A stretch of 64,000 bases of DNA from Methylobacter sp. KS41 (GTDB lineage: Bacteria; Pseudomonadota; Gammaproteobacteria; Methylococcales; Methylomonadaceae), in NCBI GenBank assembly GCA_002862125.1, contig PHSP01000001.1, forward strand, positions 744,001 through 808,000, written 5' to 3'. Below are positions 1-11,000 of this stretch, piece after piece. Within the stretch, counting starts at the first letter, position 1, and every line of letters begins with the position of its first letter. The notes under the pieces were generated by a model that saw nothing but the letters and a program-made list of their open reading frames with translations, was not told where the DNA came from and did not search any database. The translations under genes and the position numbers were made by a program.

Positions 1-1
1 C

Positions 2-2173
2 GAGAAGCTCAAAGACGATCTCTTGCTTTATTACCTGAATCCGAGCGAAGTCGATCAGCTGGAACGCATTGGTCTGTTGCCGGAACAATGCAAGGGGTTG
101 TCGCTGGATGATTCACGATTTACCAGCAAGTTTAAAAATAAGCTCAACGCCCTGCGCGACTTTACTTACCAGGCCATACACCAATGGCGAGGACGCTTGA
201 ACGAACGCGGTTTGATTGCTTGGCCGTTGAGGCCTACGGGCAAGATCAACGCGCAGGATCGAGAACTGTTGTTACGTGCCTGGAACTTGTTCGCCGTTCG
301 GGAGACTGGGCTTTCCGGCTTGAACGATTTGGAAACCCGGCACGGCATCGATGGCGAAGACGCTGCGTCCTTGATGCAGCGCTTGGCCTTGCCAAACAAA
401 TTCCTGAGCCTTGGTTACGGCAAGGATGAGCACGCCGGTTTATTCTCCGACTTGGCGAATCCACAGCAAGCGCAAGTGCAGTTGCCACACTTTTTGGCTC
501 GCATTGCCAATTCGGCCATCTTGCAAGAATGGACTTTGGATAAGGCTAGGCGAGATTGGTACTGGGGCTATTTATCGCATGCCGGGGTGACGGCGAAGAA
601 TGTGTTTGATGATTGGATGTGGTGGTGCGGCGAGCTGCATCTGCTGCAACTCCTGGATGCTACCTCCAGTGTGGCCAAGTGGCAAACCCTGCCTCGCGCG
701 AAACTGGACAACGCCATTGTCGAGGCAAAAAACTGGTTTGATGGCAATGCAGCCGATGGCTACAAGGCCACAGTCGCCAAGTTAGAACGGGTTTTTGGCT
801 ATGATCGTATCCCTGGCCTATTTGCACCCTTGGGCAAGTCGCCCATTGGTACAGAAACGGTGGAGGCGAACGATCAACTGCAAGCCGCACGCAATGCTTT
901 CGACAAACTCAAGGTCGATGAAGAGGCACTGAGCCTGGTGGGTGGCGATGTTCTGGCTACCATTGCCGAAAAATTACCGGCTCTACTTGCTGGACGTGCC
1001 GAAGTATTGCAACGGGTGGCCCGAGTCAGGCCTGAGTTTGTGCCTGTCATCAGTTTGAGCAACATCAATACCTTACGTCTCGACGATAAGGAGCAATCAC
1101 TCTATCTGCGCATTGAACAAGCTCGCTTGTTTGCGGAATACGTCGATAAAGCTGCATCGCAAATCAAGCAACGCATCAACGACCTGATAACGGATATTGA
1201 CACTGATGCGCAAGGGCTCGTGTTATTTCCGCGTAGTCTGTTTACACTGTCTTTACAGACGGTGACCAACATTCTCGATGGAGCCCTGCAGCAGCAGAAC
1301 GACAGTGGTACCACAACGACCGAAGGCACTGCCAGTTCCGACACTTTATTGCACTACCTGCGTTCATTGCAGTTGGATAAGGCGTCCGAACGCTTGCACC
1401 TGCTGGCCGAAGAAGCAGGCGTCAACATCGACACCAGCGCCCAACTTGGCTTCACAGAAAACGTCGGACATATTCTGAGTGCGTACCGTGCGGGCAAGGA
1501 AAAGTTTGTCAAAGTCACGGACTACCTGTCAGATCTTAAGACGCGTTGTACCGAAGCCGAGCGCATTTTAGATCCGCTGCCCCCTGACTATGCCGAATCC
1601 GACCACGCAAAGGAAGTCAGCGAGCTGTCTCAGAAGCTGGTGTTAATTGGCGATGCGTTTGAAGATTTGGCGGATTTAGCCAAGAGTGAACGCGAGAAAT
1701 TTAGAGAACAGGCACGCAAGGGCCAGTTCAGTGCTATTCGCGATGTGCCCGATCGTTTACTGAACCCGTTGCAAACTCAGTTGAACGTCGTGGGCGGTGC
1801 GATTAACAAGATAGAAAACGCGATCCAAGCACACCGTGAAAACTTGGTGACTGCACTGAATTCAAAATATATTCCGGTTCTCACGCCTTTGTTTGTTGTC
1901 TGCAAAGAAGCTACGCCAGAACCGGTTGTACTGAGTGCAGTGTCGATGCTCAGCTTGCACGATCTGCAGATGACACTGGATGTGCGTCGCACACAATGGG
2001 AAAATAAGGCAACCCTGTTATTGAATGGCACCGGGCTTGATTATGCGGCTTGGCAGCCTTTGGCAAAGGCAATTGCTGATGGCAAGAGTCCGACTCTTGC
2101 ACCGTCAGTACAAGAAGCTCTGGTCAACAAGGGCATCCTGAAAATGCAGCTTTATTTTGGGGCTGGTGCGTGA
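2..2173 (+). CDS. Coiled-coil protein of a HerA/NurA/kinase operon, 5' end missing
   Basis: The frame is already open at the left edge, so the visible 723 codons are the C-terminal part of a larger protein. No P-loop or catalytic motif is visible. The first third is rich in Trp and Leu, and the C-terminal half (from about residue 480) is charged, helical and probably coiled-coil. The stop overlaps the next start (GTGA), which indicates translational coupling with the downstream nuclease and ATPase genes. In size and position it resembles the large structural or ATPase subunits of multigene defence systems, but I do not recognise the family. An internal TTG at 23 is the first possible start in the window but is probably not the real one. 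Confidence 0.75.
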   Translation, partial: EKLKDDLLLYYLNPSEVDQLERIGLLPEQCKGLSLDDSRFTSKFKNKLNALRDFTYQAIHQWRGRLNERGLIAWPLRPTGKINAQDRELLLRAWNLFAVRETGLSGLNDLETRHGIDGEDAASLMQRLALPNKFLSLGYGKDEHAGLFSDLANPQQAQVQLPHFLARIANSAILQEWTLDKARRDWYWGYLSHAGVTAKNVFDDWMWWCGELHLLQLLDATSSVAKWQTLPRAKLDNAIVEAKNWFDGNAADGYKATVAKLERVFGYDRIPGLFAPLGKSPIGTETVEANDQLQAARNAFDKLKVDEEALSLVGGDVLATIAEKLPALLAGRAEVLQRVARVRPEFVPVISLSNINTLRLDDKEQSLYLRIEQARLFAEYVDKAASQIKQRINDLITDIDTDAQGLVLFPRSLFTLSLQTVTNILDGALQQQNDSGTTTTEGTASSDTLLHYLRSLQLDKASERLHLLAEEAGVNIDTSAQLGFTENVGHILSAYRAGKEKFVKVTDYLSDLKTRCTEAERILDPLPPDYAESDHAKEVSELSQKLVLIGDAFEDLADLAKSEREKFREQARKGQFSAIRDVPDRLLNPLQTQLNVVGGAINKIENAIQAHRENLVTALNSKYIPVLTPLFVVCKEATPEPVVLSAVSMLSLHDLQMTLDVRRTQWENKATLLLNGTGLDYAAWQPLAKAIADGKSPTLAPSVQEALVNKGILKMQLYFGAGA

Positions 2174-2994
2174 ATCTCTATCTAACCCCGGAACTGCAAG
2201 CCACTCGCCGTGGACGATTTTTAGCCAGCCTGTTGGCCATTTCGCCGTCCTCGGAGCAGGCTTTTCCCAAGACAGGGTTTGTTTTAATGACTGGCGAGCA
2301 GCTGCAGGCATCACCAGAACTGCAATTTAAAGTCATCGCCTGGGGACGTCAGCCCTGCTGCACACTGCTTTTGCTACCACCCTACAAGGAGGGGAGTATT
2401 TTTCCCTTTCTGGATTGGATGATTGAGTTAACGTCTCAGCCTATGGCCTGTGCCACGCAAGCATCTTTGGAGACGATTCTCGCGGGAGAACTGTCCCACC
2501 GACTGCAGGGTATGGATGGTGACTGCATTACCGATTCGTCAATGGATGATCTAACTTGCCATACCCGTTACTGGAAAGCACATTCCAACAGTGGCCTGAT
2601 TGCGGTTACGACACTGCCTCTTTGGTCTATTAGCTTGCTTGATCACGCGGACAAGGTAATGGCCTTCTTGGCCGAGCTCGACAAACACACCGGAAAATCG
2701 TCTGTCACTATAGCAAGGGTCGAGCCGCAGACAGAGCCCTTGCATCCAGAAGATATAACCGTGTTAGTTTGCTGCTACGGTTTTGACCTAGCCACAGCAG
2801 ACGGCTTGTCGGATAGACTGCGTGGGTATGCGGTACCTTTGTTGAATTTAGCTAGCTTTGATTTGCCAGAAAGTATTCATCGTTTACGGTGTGAAGGATT
2901 GATAGATGACATGGGCTTAACTGAAATGGGTTTGGCATTTTTGCGGGATTCGAGTTACTGGCCATTTGCAGAAAATTTGAAGGGAGAGGCTTAG
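2170..2994 (+). CDS. Unknown protein (274 aa), HerA/NurA operon
   Basis: The GTG start overlaps the upstream stop by 4 nt, and the stop lies 3 nt before the next ATG. The product is soluble, with no signal peptide, membrane segment or recognisable catalytic motif. It has a predicted mixed alpha/beta composition with scattered Cys that form no clear metal site. The tight packing implies that it is an obligate component of the same complex as its neighbours. No family assigned. Confidence 0.75.
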   Translation: MNLYLTPELQATRRGRFLASLLAISPSSEQAFPKTGFVLMTGEQLQASPELQFKVIAWGRQPCCTLLLLPPYKEGSIFPFLDWMIELTSQPMACATQASLETILAGELSHRLQGMDGDCITDSSMDDLTCHTRYWKAHSNSGLIAVTTLPLWSISLLDHADKVMAFLAELDKHTGKSSVTIARVEPQTEPLHPEDITVLVCCYGFDLATADGLSDRLRGYAVPLLNLASFDLPESIHRLRCEGLIDDMGLTEMGLAFLRDSSYWPFAENLKGEA

Positions 2995-2997
2995 CCT

Positions 2998-4140
2998 ATG
3001 AAGACAACCAATCTCGCGCAAGCATTGGCGATTGATAGCCAGTTGCGATTGCCTGGCAGTGCTGGTCGCCTGCTAAAGCAGATTCGGGATATTGAACAGG
3101 TGGCTCCGTTATTCCGAGATGCAGGGCTGATTAAAGCAGTAAAGCCGCCGTCAGTGGTTAATCTGACCGTTTCAGGTATTGCGAGTCATTCATGTATCCA
3201 CCGGGCGTTGGGTGGTTTTATCTACGCCTCTGCGGCGGTACGGACAGACCTAGCAATACAGGATAATAAGGTTAGCACCACCGGTTCTGACTCTGTCTCC
3301 GAGCTGGACGATATTGACTTTGAGGCGCAACGAAAGCGTTTAGAGTTGGTGGAGATGGGTCACTGCTATGCACTTGTCGAGCGGCTTTTGCAGCAAGGAG
3401 CAAGTGTCAATCTGATCCTGATCGACACGCCTCTATTTATTGATCGCGATATGGTGCCGCTGAAGAGGAATGTGCGGCACTGGGCCGAATATGAAAGGAC
3501 GCGGGACGCCATCGAACGCTTTTGGCAGAACTACCGAAAAGATTTGTTCCCTTGGAATCCAGATGGCCCTGTGCTCGCCAGCATTTTGGCTGAGCGATTT
3601 TCCGCTATTGTGAGCATTGCCCGGCAGGATTTACGCACCGAAGACGGCCGCAAGCACATTTTGACTGCTGATGGGTTTGTACCGGATGCCACATCAATGC
3701 TTGAGGGATTGGAAGAACGTTTAATGGGAATTGGCGATACCCGGTTTATCAACGGCATATTAGGCAACTTTGCTCGGACCATCGCCTTTAGGATGACTGA
3801 GAACCGATCTCGGATGGAGCCCGCTAGTGAAGTAGGTCAAGGTGTTATCGGATTTCACTTCCGTAGCGCACGAACAAGTCAAATCAAGATGGCTCAATTG
3901 GCAGGTGAAGAAACGGATTGGAGTTCCTCTTTGTTGGATACCGTGGCATCAAGATTGATGATTCTGGACATGCAGAGCCAGAAGAAAGCAATGCCGTTGC
4001 CGCAGCTGCTAAGTCGGCAGCAATTGAATATTTTAGAAAAGTTCTCCGCCTACTACCGGCAGGGACTAAACGAAGCGCTACGGAATAATGACGTCGAGAG
4101 CACGTGGTTGTCCGGTCTCGACGAAGGATTTGAATCATGA
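2998..4140 (+). CDS. NurA-like nuclease domain protein
   Basis: The 380-aa protein lies directly upstream of a HerA-type ATPase and overlaps it by 4 nt (ATGA). NurA is a 5'-3' nuclease that docks on hexameric HerA for DNA end resection in archaea and in several bacterial defence loci. The visible support is the length, the gene order and an Asp-rich segment (around residues 140-150, LILIDTPLFID) followed by a late basic/helical region, as in NurA folds. Motif conservation is weak, so the call rests mostly on the HerA neighbour. It could instead be another RNase H-fold or unknown subunit. Confidence 0.55.
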   Translation: MKTTNLAQALAIDSQLRLPGSAGRLLKQIRDIEQVAPLFRDAGLIKAVKPPSVVNLTVSGIASHSCIHRALGGFIYASAAVRTDLAIQDNKVSTTGSDSVSELDDIDFEAQRKRLELVEMGHCYALVERLLQQGASVNLILIDTPLFIDRDMVPLKRNVRHWAEYERTRDAIERFWQNYRKDLFPWNPDGPVLASILAERFSAIVSIARQDLRTEDGRKHILTADGFVPDATSMLEGLEERLMGIGDTRFINGILGNFARTIAFRMTENRSRMEPASEVGQGVIGFHFRSARTSQIKMAQLAGEETDWSSSLLDTVASRLMILDMQSQKKAMPLPQLLSRQQLNILEKFSAYYRQGLNEALRNNDVESTWLSGLDEGFES

Positions 4141-5822
4141 AACATAAAGTACTTGGAAAACTAGTTGGTAATACCGGTGATGCCTCACAACTGACGATGG
4201 TTGTTCAGGATTCATTTTCAGTGCGTCGCGGAGAATTTGTTCGCATCATGCATCAGGAACGAGCTGATGAAGGCGTGGTGCCTGTACTCGGTCGAGTTAC
4301 TCGGATCACCCGAACAAACATGCTTTTTAATGCTGGCTTTGGTGACGGCGTGACCGAATTGGAATTGCTTCCCGGTGCCAGTGTTACCGGGGAGAACCTC
4401 TATGCCAATGTCGAACTGGTCGGCTATCGCGATCCGGCTTCACGTCAGATCAAAATTCCGCGACGTCCACTTGACCCCGGCGCCGCCGTTGAAACGGTGG
4501 ATTTTCAGTTTTTAAGTGACTTTTACGAGTTCAATGAGCACACCAGTTTGCACTTGGGAAATCTCGTTGGTTATGAGCGCGGAGAAAACACGGTACCGGT
4601 CTTTCTGGATGTGAACAAGCTGGTCACCGAGCACATGGCTGTACTGGCGATGACGGGATCGGGTAAGTCCTACACAGTTGGCCGCATTATTGAACGTTTG
4701 GTGGCATTGAATAACGGAACCGTTGTGGTATTTGATCCACATGGCGAGTACGGCAAGGCTCTAGCCAAGGGGACATTGAATTTTTCGGATGGCCTTGATG
4801 AGAGTGAGGATGGACGCGATCGCACCGTGCTTCCGAAAATCCGCGATACATTGGAACGGTTGCAAAATGCGGGTGCTGGCATACATGTTTATACACCGCA
4901 AAACGAGTCGTTTAAACACAAGTATGCCGGCAAGAACACCCAACTTGCGCTGCAGTTTGATCACTTTGAAATGGACGATGTTGCAGAAATTCTGCCCGGC
5001 TTAACCGAGCCACAGCAGCGGGTGCTTGATGTTGCGCTACGCTATTGGCGGACGGCGGATAAGACTGAACCGCGTGACATCAATCGTCTTCGCCATCTAT
5101 TGGGAGATGGAATTGATGAGCTAAGGGAATGGGATGACCTTTCTGAAGCGGAAGGCAAAGCGTTGAACAGTCGCAGTGCGGCGGTGACCTCAATGAAGTT
5201 GTCGCGGGTACTTAATGAGGCACAGAGTTTTTATTCAGCAGCTATGTCTGAGCCTACCGACATCTACAAAATGGTTGGACGTCCTTCGAATAAGCAAGGG
5301 CGCCTTGTCGTGATTGATCTGCAAGGTTTGAGTGATACGGCCAAACAGGTCATCTGTGCACTGCTCTCGAGCGAGATTCTGCGAGCGGCTTCTAGTAAGA
5401 CTGATCCACTACGCCCTTGTTTTCTGGTTTATGAGGAAGGACACAATTTTGCTCCCGCCGGTGGAAATGCTGTTAGCCACCGTATCATCAAGAAAATTGC
5501 TGGCGAGGGCCGAAAATTTGGCGTTGGCTTTGCAATCGTGAGTCAACGGCCATCGAAACTGGATGCGGACGTGACCTCCCAATGCAACACCCTGATCACT
5601 ATGCGATTGAAAAACCCCGATGATCAGCGCTTCATCGCAAAGGCATCCGACATGGTGAGCAAGGCCGATTTGGATGAATTACCCAATCTATCAACCGGTG
5701 AGGCGTTGGTATGTGGCCGATCTATTCCCGCACCACTTTTGGTCAAAGTTGGCGGTAAAGCATTAATTCACGGTGGAGAATCACCCGAGGTTCTGCGCGT
5801 TTGGGGAAGTTTTGGTGACTGA
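4137..5822 (+). CDS. herA: HerA-type hexameric DNA-translocating ATPase
   Basis: 561 aa, the usual HerA length. The N-terminal ~120 residues look like a HAS-barrel. Walker A MTGSGKSYT lies near residue 172 and is followed by FDPHGEYG. Walker B FLVYEEGHNF is near residue 430 and the arginine-finger segment SQRPSKLD is near 468. This combination is diagnostic of the HerA/FtsK superfamily. HerA pumps DNA through a hexameric ring and feeds an associated nuclease; here the upstream NurA-like gene and the downstream short gene are candidates. It overlaps both neighbours (4 nt and 8 nt), so the operon is translated as a unit. A role in phage or plasmid restriction is inferred from context. Confidence 0.9.
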   Translation: MKHKVLGKLVGNTGDASQLTMVVQDSFSVRRGEFVRIMHQERADEGVVPVLGRVTRITRTNMLFNAGFGDGVTELELLPGASVTGENLYANVELVGYRDPASRQIKIPRRPLDPGAAVETVDFQFLSDFYEFNEHTSLHLGNLVGYERGENTVPVFLDVNKLVTEHMAVLAMTGSGKSYTVGRIIERLVALNNGTVVVFDPHGEYGKALAKGTLNFSDGLDESEDGRDRTVLPKIRDTLERLQNAGAGIHVYTPQNESFKHKYAGKNTQLALQFDHFEMDDVAEILPGLTEPQQRVLDVALRYWRTADKTEPRDINRLRHLLGDGIDELREWDDLSEAEGKALNSRSAAVTSMKLSRVLNEAQSFYSAAMSEPTDIYKMVGRPSNKQGRLVVIDLQGLSDTAKQVICALLSSEILRAASSKTDPLRPCFLVYEEGHNFAPAGGNAVSHRIIKKIAGEGRKFGVGFAIVSQRPSKLDADVTSQCNTLITMRLKNPDDQRFIAKASDMVSKADLDELPNLSTGEALVCGRSIPAPLLVKVGGKALIHGGESPEVLRVWGSFGD

Positions 5823-6393
5823 TCTCCCCGCGCGAATTTGTGCCGAAATGTCGTCGCTGGATTTCGTTGATCGCAGCTATCCAATGTTAAACAACTGGGG
5901 CGTTCGCGACCAAGATGTCTTGGTTCACAGTCTTGGCTGCAGTGCCTGGAATGAGCTTGGCTCTGAGCTTGGATTTATGGCTGTGACTGAGTGTCCTGTA
6001 CCCATGACGCATGGTGCGGATATTCGTTCCGACTCTACCTGGTTTAATCGCTCTCAGCGAACACCGGAGGTGTTAATTGAATTCGAACGCTTTGATGGAA
6101 CCGATCGGGGACAGAAAAAACTCGACGAAAAACTTTGCAATCTACTTGAGGCGTCCATGCGATGGGGAGATTTCCCTTCAGTGCTGATTCTTTCTGCATG
6201 GAGTAAAGGTGTTGTCTCTGCACCGAACAAAGAACTGTTTCTGCAGAGATGTCGCCAAGGTTTTAAATCTTCAGTTGGAGCACAGGTACCGGCAATACGT
6301 AACACAGCAGTGCTTTTTAGCCGTTTTATTTTTGAAATTGAACGCAGTGGAGTTTTGCTGTTGAAGCAGAGCCGTTGTGAGAGGTTGCTGTGA
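5815..6393 (+). CDS. Unknown 192-aa protein, possible nuclease-like fold
   Basis: A GTG start at 5815 is preferred because a GGGGAAG Shine-Dalgarno sits 6 nt upstream and it overlaps herA by only 8 nt; a longer upstream ATG (5773) would overlap by 50 nt. The segment PEVLIEFERFDG (around residues 82-93), followed by a Lys-rich helix, faintly resembles the beta-strand with E-x-E/K of PD-(D/E)XK-like nucleases, but the catalytic set is incomplete. The stop overlaps the kinase start (GTGA). Function unknown. Confidence 0.7.
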   Translation: MTDLPARICAEMSSLDFVDRSYPMLNNWGVRDQDVLVHSLGCSAWNELGSELGFMAVTECPVPMTHGADIRSDSTWFNRSQRTPEVLIEFERFDGTDRGQKKLDEKLCNLLEASMRWGDFPSVLILSAWSKGVVSAPNKELFLQRCRQGFKSSVGAQVPAIRNTAVLFSRFIFEIERSGVLLLKQSRCERLL

Positions 6394-7871
6394 ATATAAA
6401 GTCTGCTCATTTTTTGCCTGGCACCAACAAACGTTTGGGCGATAAATATCTTTTGCTGGAATGTCTAGGGGATGGAAGTCATGGCTGGGTGTGGAGGGCC
6501 GAAAGACTGAATGATGGCGAGATCGTAGCGGTAAAGATACCAAAGGATCTAACAAAAGATGATCGCCTGCTTGCAGAGGGCAAAGAACTTCTGACGATAG
6601 ATGCCCATCCCAATATTGTCCGCATTTTCGACATGGGGCGAATTCCACCAGAGAATGAGTGGTTCTTTATTGAGATGGAGTATTTTCCAAGTCAAAGCCT
6701 CGCTCAAAAACTGGAGCAAAGGAATCAACACTTTGGCAACACATTCGAGCGATTGTTTGGAATGTATGCACAAGTTCTTGATGCGGTCGGATTTCTGGCA
6801 GCGTTGCCTACGCCTATCTCGCATGGTGATATAAAGCCGCACAACATTTTAGTGGGTGCGGCAGATTTGGTGAAATTAACCGACTTTGGAAGCTCCGCGC
6901 TTCCCGAGGAAATTTATGTTCGAACTAGAGAAAATGGTGGTACGGTTTTGTACGCCGCGCCCGAGTTTTCAGATAGCGTTTCGCGTAAAGGAACATTTAA
7001 AGATTTGCTCCAAGGCGATATTTACAGCTTAGGCGTGCTACTTTACCAATTAGTCACCGGGCAATTACCACACGATACGCCCGCTCAAGTCAGGCGTCAT
7101 GCTCCGATTAAGAAACCGAGTGAGATAAATTCACAAATTCATCCAGAACTAGAAGCTGTTATTTGTCGATGCCTAGAAAAAAGCCCCTCCGATAGATTTT
7201 CGGACATTATTCAGTTACGCAATGCATTTGAAAGCGCTTGCCAAAAACAATTGAGTTTTCAAAATAGTTATGTTCCATTTTCACCCAATTCAATTGCAAA
7301 AGATTGGTCATCTTTGGTTATAGACGCCTTGGATGAGCGAGATTATCTTAAGGCTGCGAAAATTGCAGGAGCCGAATTTTCACAAAATAGGGATTATTCA
7401 GCATTCTTGCAGCAGCTCAATGCGCTTTATCGAGCCAATAGATTATTTGAATTTGAAGAGGTATTTGATAGAGAGTTAAAAGAAAACGATGTCCAAATTA
7501 ATGCTGAAAGCGGAGCCGCAATACGGATTGTCGCTATCAAAACATTTTTAGGGCTTCGTAAGCTCGAGCGTGCTAAACATATTCTGAAAGAAGCAATATT
7601 ACTAGACGGAAAATCATTGGATTTAGAGTTCTTAGAAGCCAATATATATGGATTGGAAGCTAATTTCTCAGAAGCCCGCAATATTCTTGAAAAAATTAAC
7701 CGAGCAATACCTAATAAGCCCTATGTATTAACACGACTAATTCAAGTCTGTGAACAAATGCGAGATTACCCTGCTGCTGCTGGGTACCTTAGACATGCTT
7801 TACGAATTTTTCCAAATATACCGGAGTTCCTCACTAAACGGGACTACTATCAACAAATTGGGCTTTGGTGA
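6390..7871 (+). CDS. Ser/Thr protein kinase with C-terminal TPR-like helices
   Basis: 493 aa. The N-terminal ~280 residues form a Hanks-type kinase: glycine loop GDGSHG (about 27), VAVKIP lysine, HGDIKPHN catalytic loop (about 145; HGD instead of HRD), and DFGSSA (about 165). The rest consists of repeated helix pairs that resemble TPR/SEL-like solenoids. There is no transmembrane segment. It is the last gene of the operon, and the GTG start overlaps the upstream stop. Kinases occur in BREX type 2 (PglW) and other kinase-bearing defence systems, where they control or trigger effectors; such a role here is inference. Composition becomes AT-rich after about 7250, unlike the genes upstream. Confidence 0.9.
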   Translation: MNIKSAHFLPGTNKRLGDKYLLLECLGDGSHGWVWRAERLNDGEIVAVKIPKDLTKDDRLLAEGKELLTIDAHPNIVRIFDMGRIPPENEWFFIEMEYFPSQSLAQKLEQRNQHFGNTFERLFGMYAQVLDAVGFLAALPTPISHGDIKPHNILVGAADLVKLTDFGSSALPEEIYVRTRENGGTVLYAAPEFSDSVSRKGTFKDLLQGDIYSLGVLLYQLVTGQLPHDTPAQVRRHAPIKKPSEINSQIHPELEAVICRCLEKSPSDRFSDIIQLRNAFESACQKQLSFQNSYVPFSPNSIAKDWSSLVIDALDERDYLKAAKIAGAEFSQNRDYSAFLQQLNALYRANRLFEFEEVFDRELKENDVQINAESGAAIRIVAIKTFLGLRKLERAKHILKEAILLDGKSLDLEFLEANIYGLEANFSEARNILEKINRAIPNKPYVLTRLIQVCEQMRDYPAAAGYLRHALRIFPNIPEFLTKRDYYQQIGLW

Positions 7872-8097
7872 AAAATCAAAGCTATCAGTTTTGAGTCTGT
7901 TGATCTATCGGGCGTAATGCGTCAAATACCATGTATCGACTTCATAACTATATTTGATAAATTGATAAAAAATATGAGTTCTTGATTTTATCGTTAAGAA
8001 ACATACCCTGGGTCTTTCAAGGAGGTATTGCGTTTTTTAGAAGTTGTCGATAATCGACCCATGCCTGACAACATTAACCAATACCTTTGAAAACCCC

Positions 8098-11000
8098 ATG
8101 TATAAGAACTCGAATAATCAGCTTGTTTTCTCTCCATCCGATCTCGTTCTTGCCATGCGCTCCCCCTTCGCATCCTGGGTGGAACGTCTGGCAATTGAAT
8201 CCCCTGCCATGATAGCCGGCATCGAAAAGGATCACGATCCCATGATGGCACTGCTTGCTGCCAAGGGCAATGCCCATGAATCAAGCTTTCTAAAATTCCT
8301 GCAGGATACTCACGGCGAAGAAAACATCGCGATCGTCAAAAGCAAATCCCATCACGACAAGGCGCTTGAAACCCTTCAATACATGAAGGACGGCTATCCG
8401 TTCATCTATCAAGCCTATTTGTTGCGAGACAACTTCGCCGGTAGCGCCGATTTCCTGATCAAGCTCGAAGGAAAATCCAGTTTGGGCGATTACCATTACG
8501 AAGCCTGGGATACCAAGCTCTCTCAAACGACTCGCCCCTATTTTCTGATCCAACTCTGTTGCTACAGCTGGATGCTGGAATCGATCCAAGGCGTCATCCC
8601 GAACGAGGCTGCCATTGTGCTGGGCGATCTGACTGAAGATCGTTTTCGTATCGCCCGCTATTACAGCTTCTTCGATCGCTTGAAACGCGACTTTCTGAAT
8701 GCTCAATACACATTCACCGCAGATTTCGCCTGCATGCCTGATCCGGCCTATTACAGCGACCATGGCGCCTGGGCATCTTTCGCCAAAGACTGGATCGAGA
8801 AAACCGATAGCCTGGCGCAAATTGCCGGTATACGTAAAAGCCATATCCGTAAACTCCGTGCAGCCGGCGTCGAAACCATGACTGATTTTGCCGGTAAAGA
8901 CATCGAACCGGTCAAAGGAATTCCTAACGCGACACTGGCAAAACTGAAAGCCCAAGCCGAAATTCAACACGCATCCCGAGGCCTTGAAAAACCGCTGTTC
9001 AAGATCCTCCAAAACGATAACGGTAAAGGTTTGTCCTTTTTACCGCCTGCGTCTGCTCTCGACGTGTTTTTCGACATCGAGGGGCATCCGTTGTATGACG
9101 GTGGTTTGGAATACCTTTGGGGTTGCAGTTACCGCTGCCCTGATGCCGCACAAGGGAAGCTCTATGCTTTCAAGGATTGGTGGGCACATACCCCTGAACA
9201 AGAAAAAGCCGCATTCGAAGGCTTTATCGATTGGGTCTATGATCGATGGAAACGCGACAACACCCTACATGTCTACCACTATGCCAATTACGAAGTGGCC
9301 GCCATGCGCAAACTCTCCACCCGGTATGAAACCCGAATCAAAGAAGTTGCCGAAATGCTGGCCCACGGCGTATTCGTCGATCTGTATAAGATTGTCATAA
9401 ACGGCATGATTCTTGGGGAAAAGTCCTACAGTATTAAATGCGTCGAGCATCTGTACCGAGGCAAACGAACCACGCAAGTCGCTAATGGCGGCGAATCAGT
9501 CATTTTCTATGAAATGTGGCGTGAACAAGGCGGTGTTGCCCGCTGGACTGACAACGCCAACGCCAACGGCTATCAGTTTTGGCTTGCCGATCCAGCCGCT
9601 TTCGATTGGGCACAATGGCCCGAATTGAAAGACATTCGCGACTACAACATCGACGACTGTGAAAGTACGCTGGAGCTGGTGGATTGGCTACGTGAACAAC
9701 AATCCTTCGCAGGCATTTCCTACACTCCAAAATCGGATGCCGCAACACCTGACCAGGAAAAAACCGATCGACAAATACAGGCAGCTGACAAAAAACAGGC
9801 GCTCCGTGACTGGCAGCAACGTCTGTTCGAACGCTTCGATGCAAGTGAAACTCTTAATAATGATCCCATGGCCCAATTGGTCATGGATCTGCTGGGGTTT
9901 CATAATCGGGAACGCAAACCAAAAATTTGGGCTTATTTCGAACGTCTTGAAAAGCCCGACGAAGAATTATTCGACGACGATACCTGCGTTCACAATTTGT
10001 CCATTAATGACCAAGTTCATACTGAAGACGGCGTTCTATTTCGGGGCAAATTCGACATCAAGCAACCCGTCCGGAAAGACAAGTTCGGTACGGCCTCGAT
10101 CCGGGGCACCGATATTCGGGTCAAAAGCGTTAAATTTTCAGAATCTGAAACGGACGCCGTTATCGAATTTCTTGCCGACCCATCCCAACTAGCCCAATTG
10201 GAAGCAGAGAAAATCACTCTGTTCGCCGATGAACCCTACATCAACACCGAAACGCTTGAAACCAGGCTCTGTGAAGTTGCGGAAGCCATGTTTGATGGCT
10301 GCCTGCCGGGCGCAATCAAAGGAATTCTGAATCGAGACAAGCCGGTTTTCCAAACAGATTCCAAGACCGGCAATGATTCAGAGCAGCATCTTCCTATTAC
10401 TCGCTCAAGATTCACGCAGGACGACGAATATCTTGCTGCCATCATCTCGGCGGTCGAGGCCATGGATAACAGCACGATGTGCATTCAAGGCCCACCCGGC
10501 GCCGGCAAGACTTTTACCGCAAAACACATCATCACATCACTTGTCCGTAAGGGAAACAGAGTTGGCGTGATGAGTAACAGCCATGCCGCGATCCTGAACC
10601 TCTTGGATGCACTACATGAACCAACTGAGCATGCCAGAATTGCTAAGGTAGGTGGTTTTGGCTCCAATCAAGACGCCTTCAAGGAAAAATACAATCCGGA
10701 CGAATTTCCAAACTATGTTTACCGGCCTTCGATGAGCTTTACCAAGCGTGATCCTTATCATTCGTTTACCGTGGTCGGTGCAACCGCTTACGCTTTTGCA
10801 TCCGGTGCCGCTTTTGATGAGCCTCTGGATTATTTGTTCGTCGATGAGGCTTCGCAAGTAGCCTTGGCCAATCTCGTTGCAATTGCCGGTTGCGCCAAGT
10901 CGATTGTCCTCATGGGCGATCAAAATCAACTTGAGCAACCGATTCAAGGATCTCATCCTGGCGAGTCGGGCTTATCTGCATTGGAATACATGCTCGGTGA

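Noticed and set aside
8290-9012. 240-codon minus-strand frame
   Set aside because: It lies entirely inside the RecB-like/helicase gene and its translation shows no motif, so it is a shadow.
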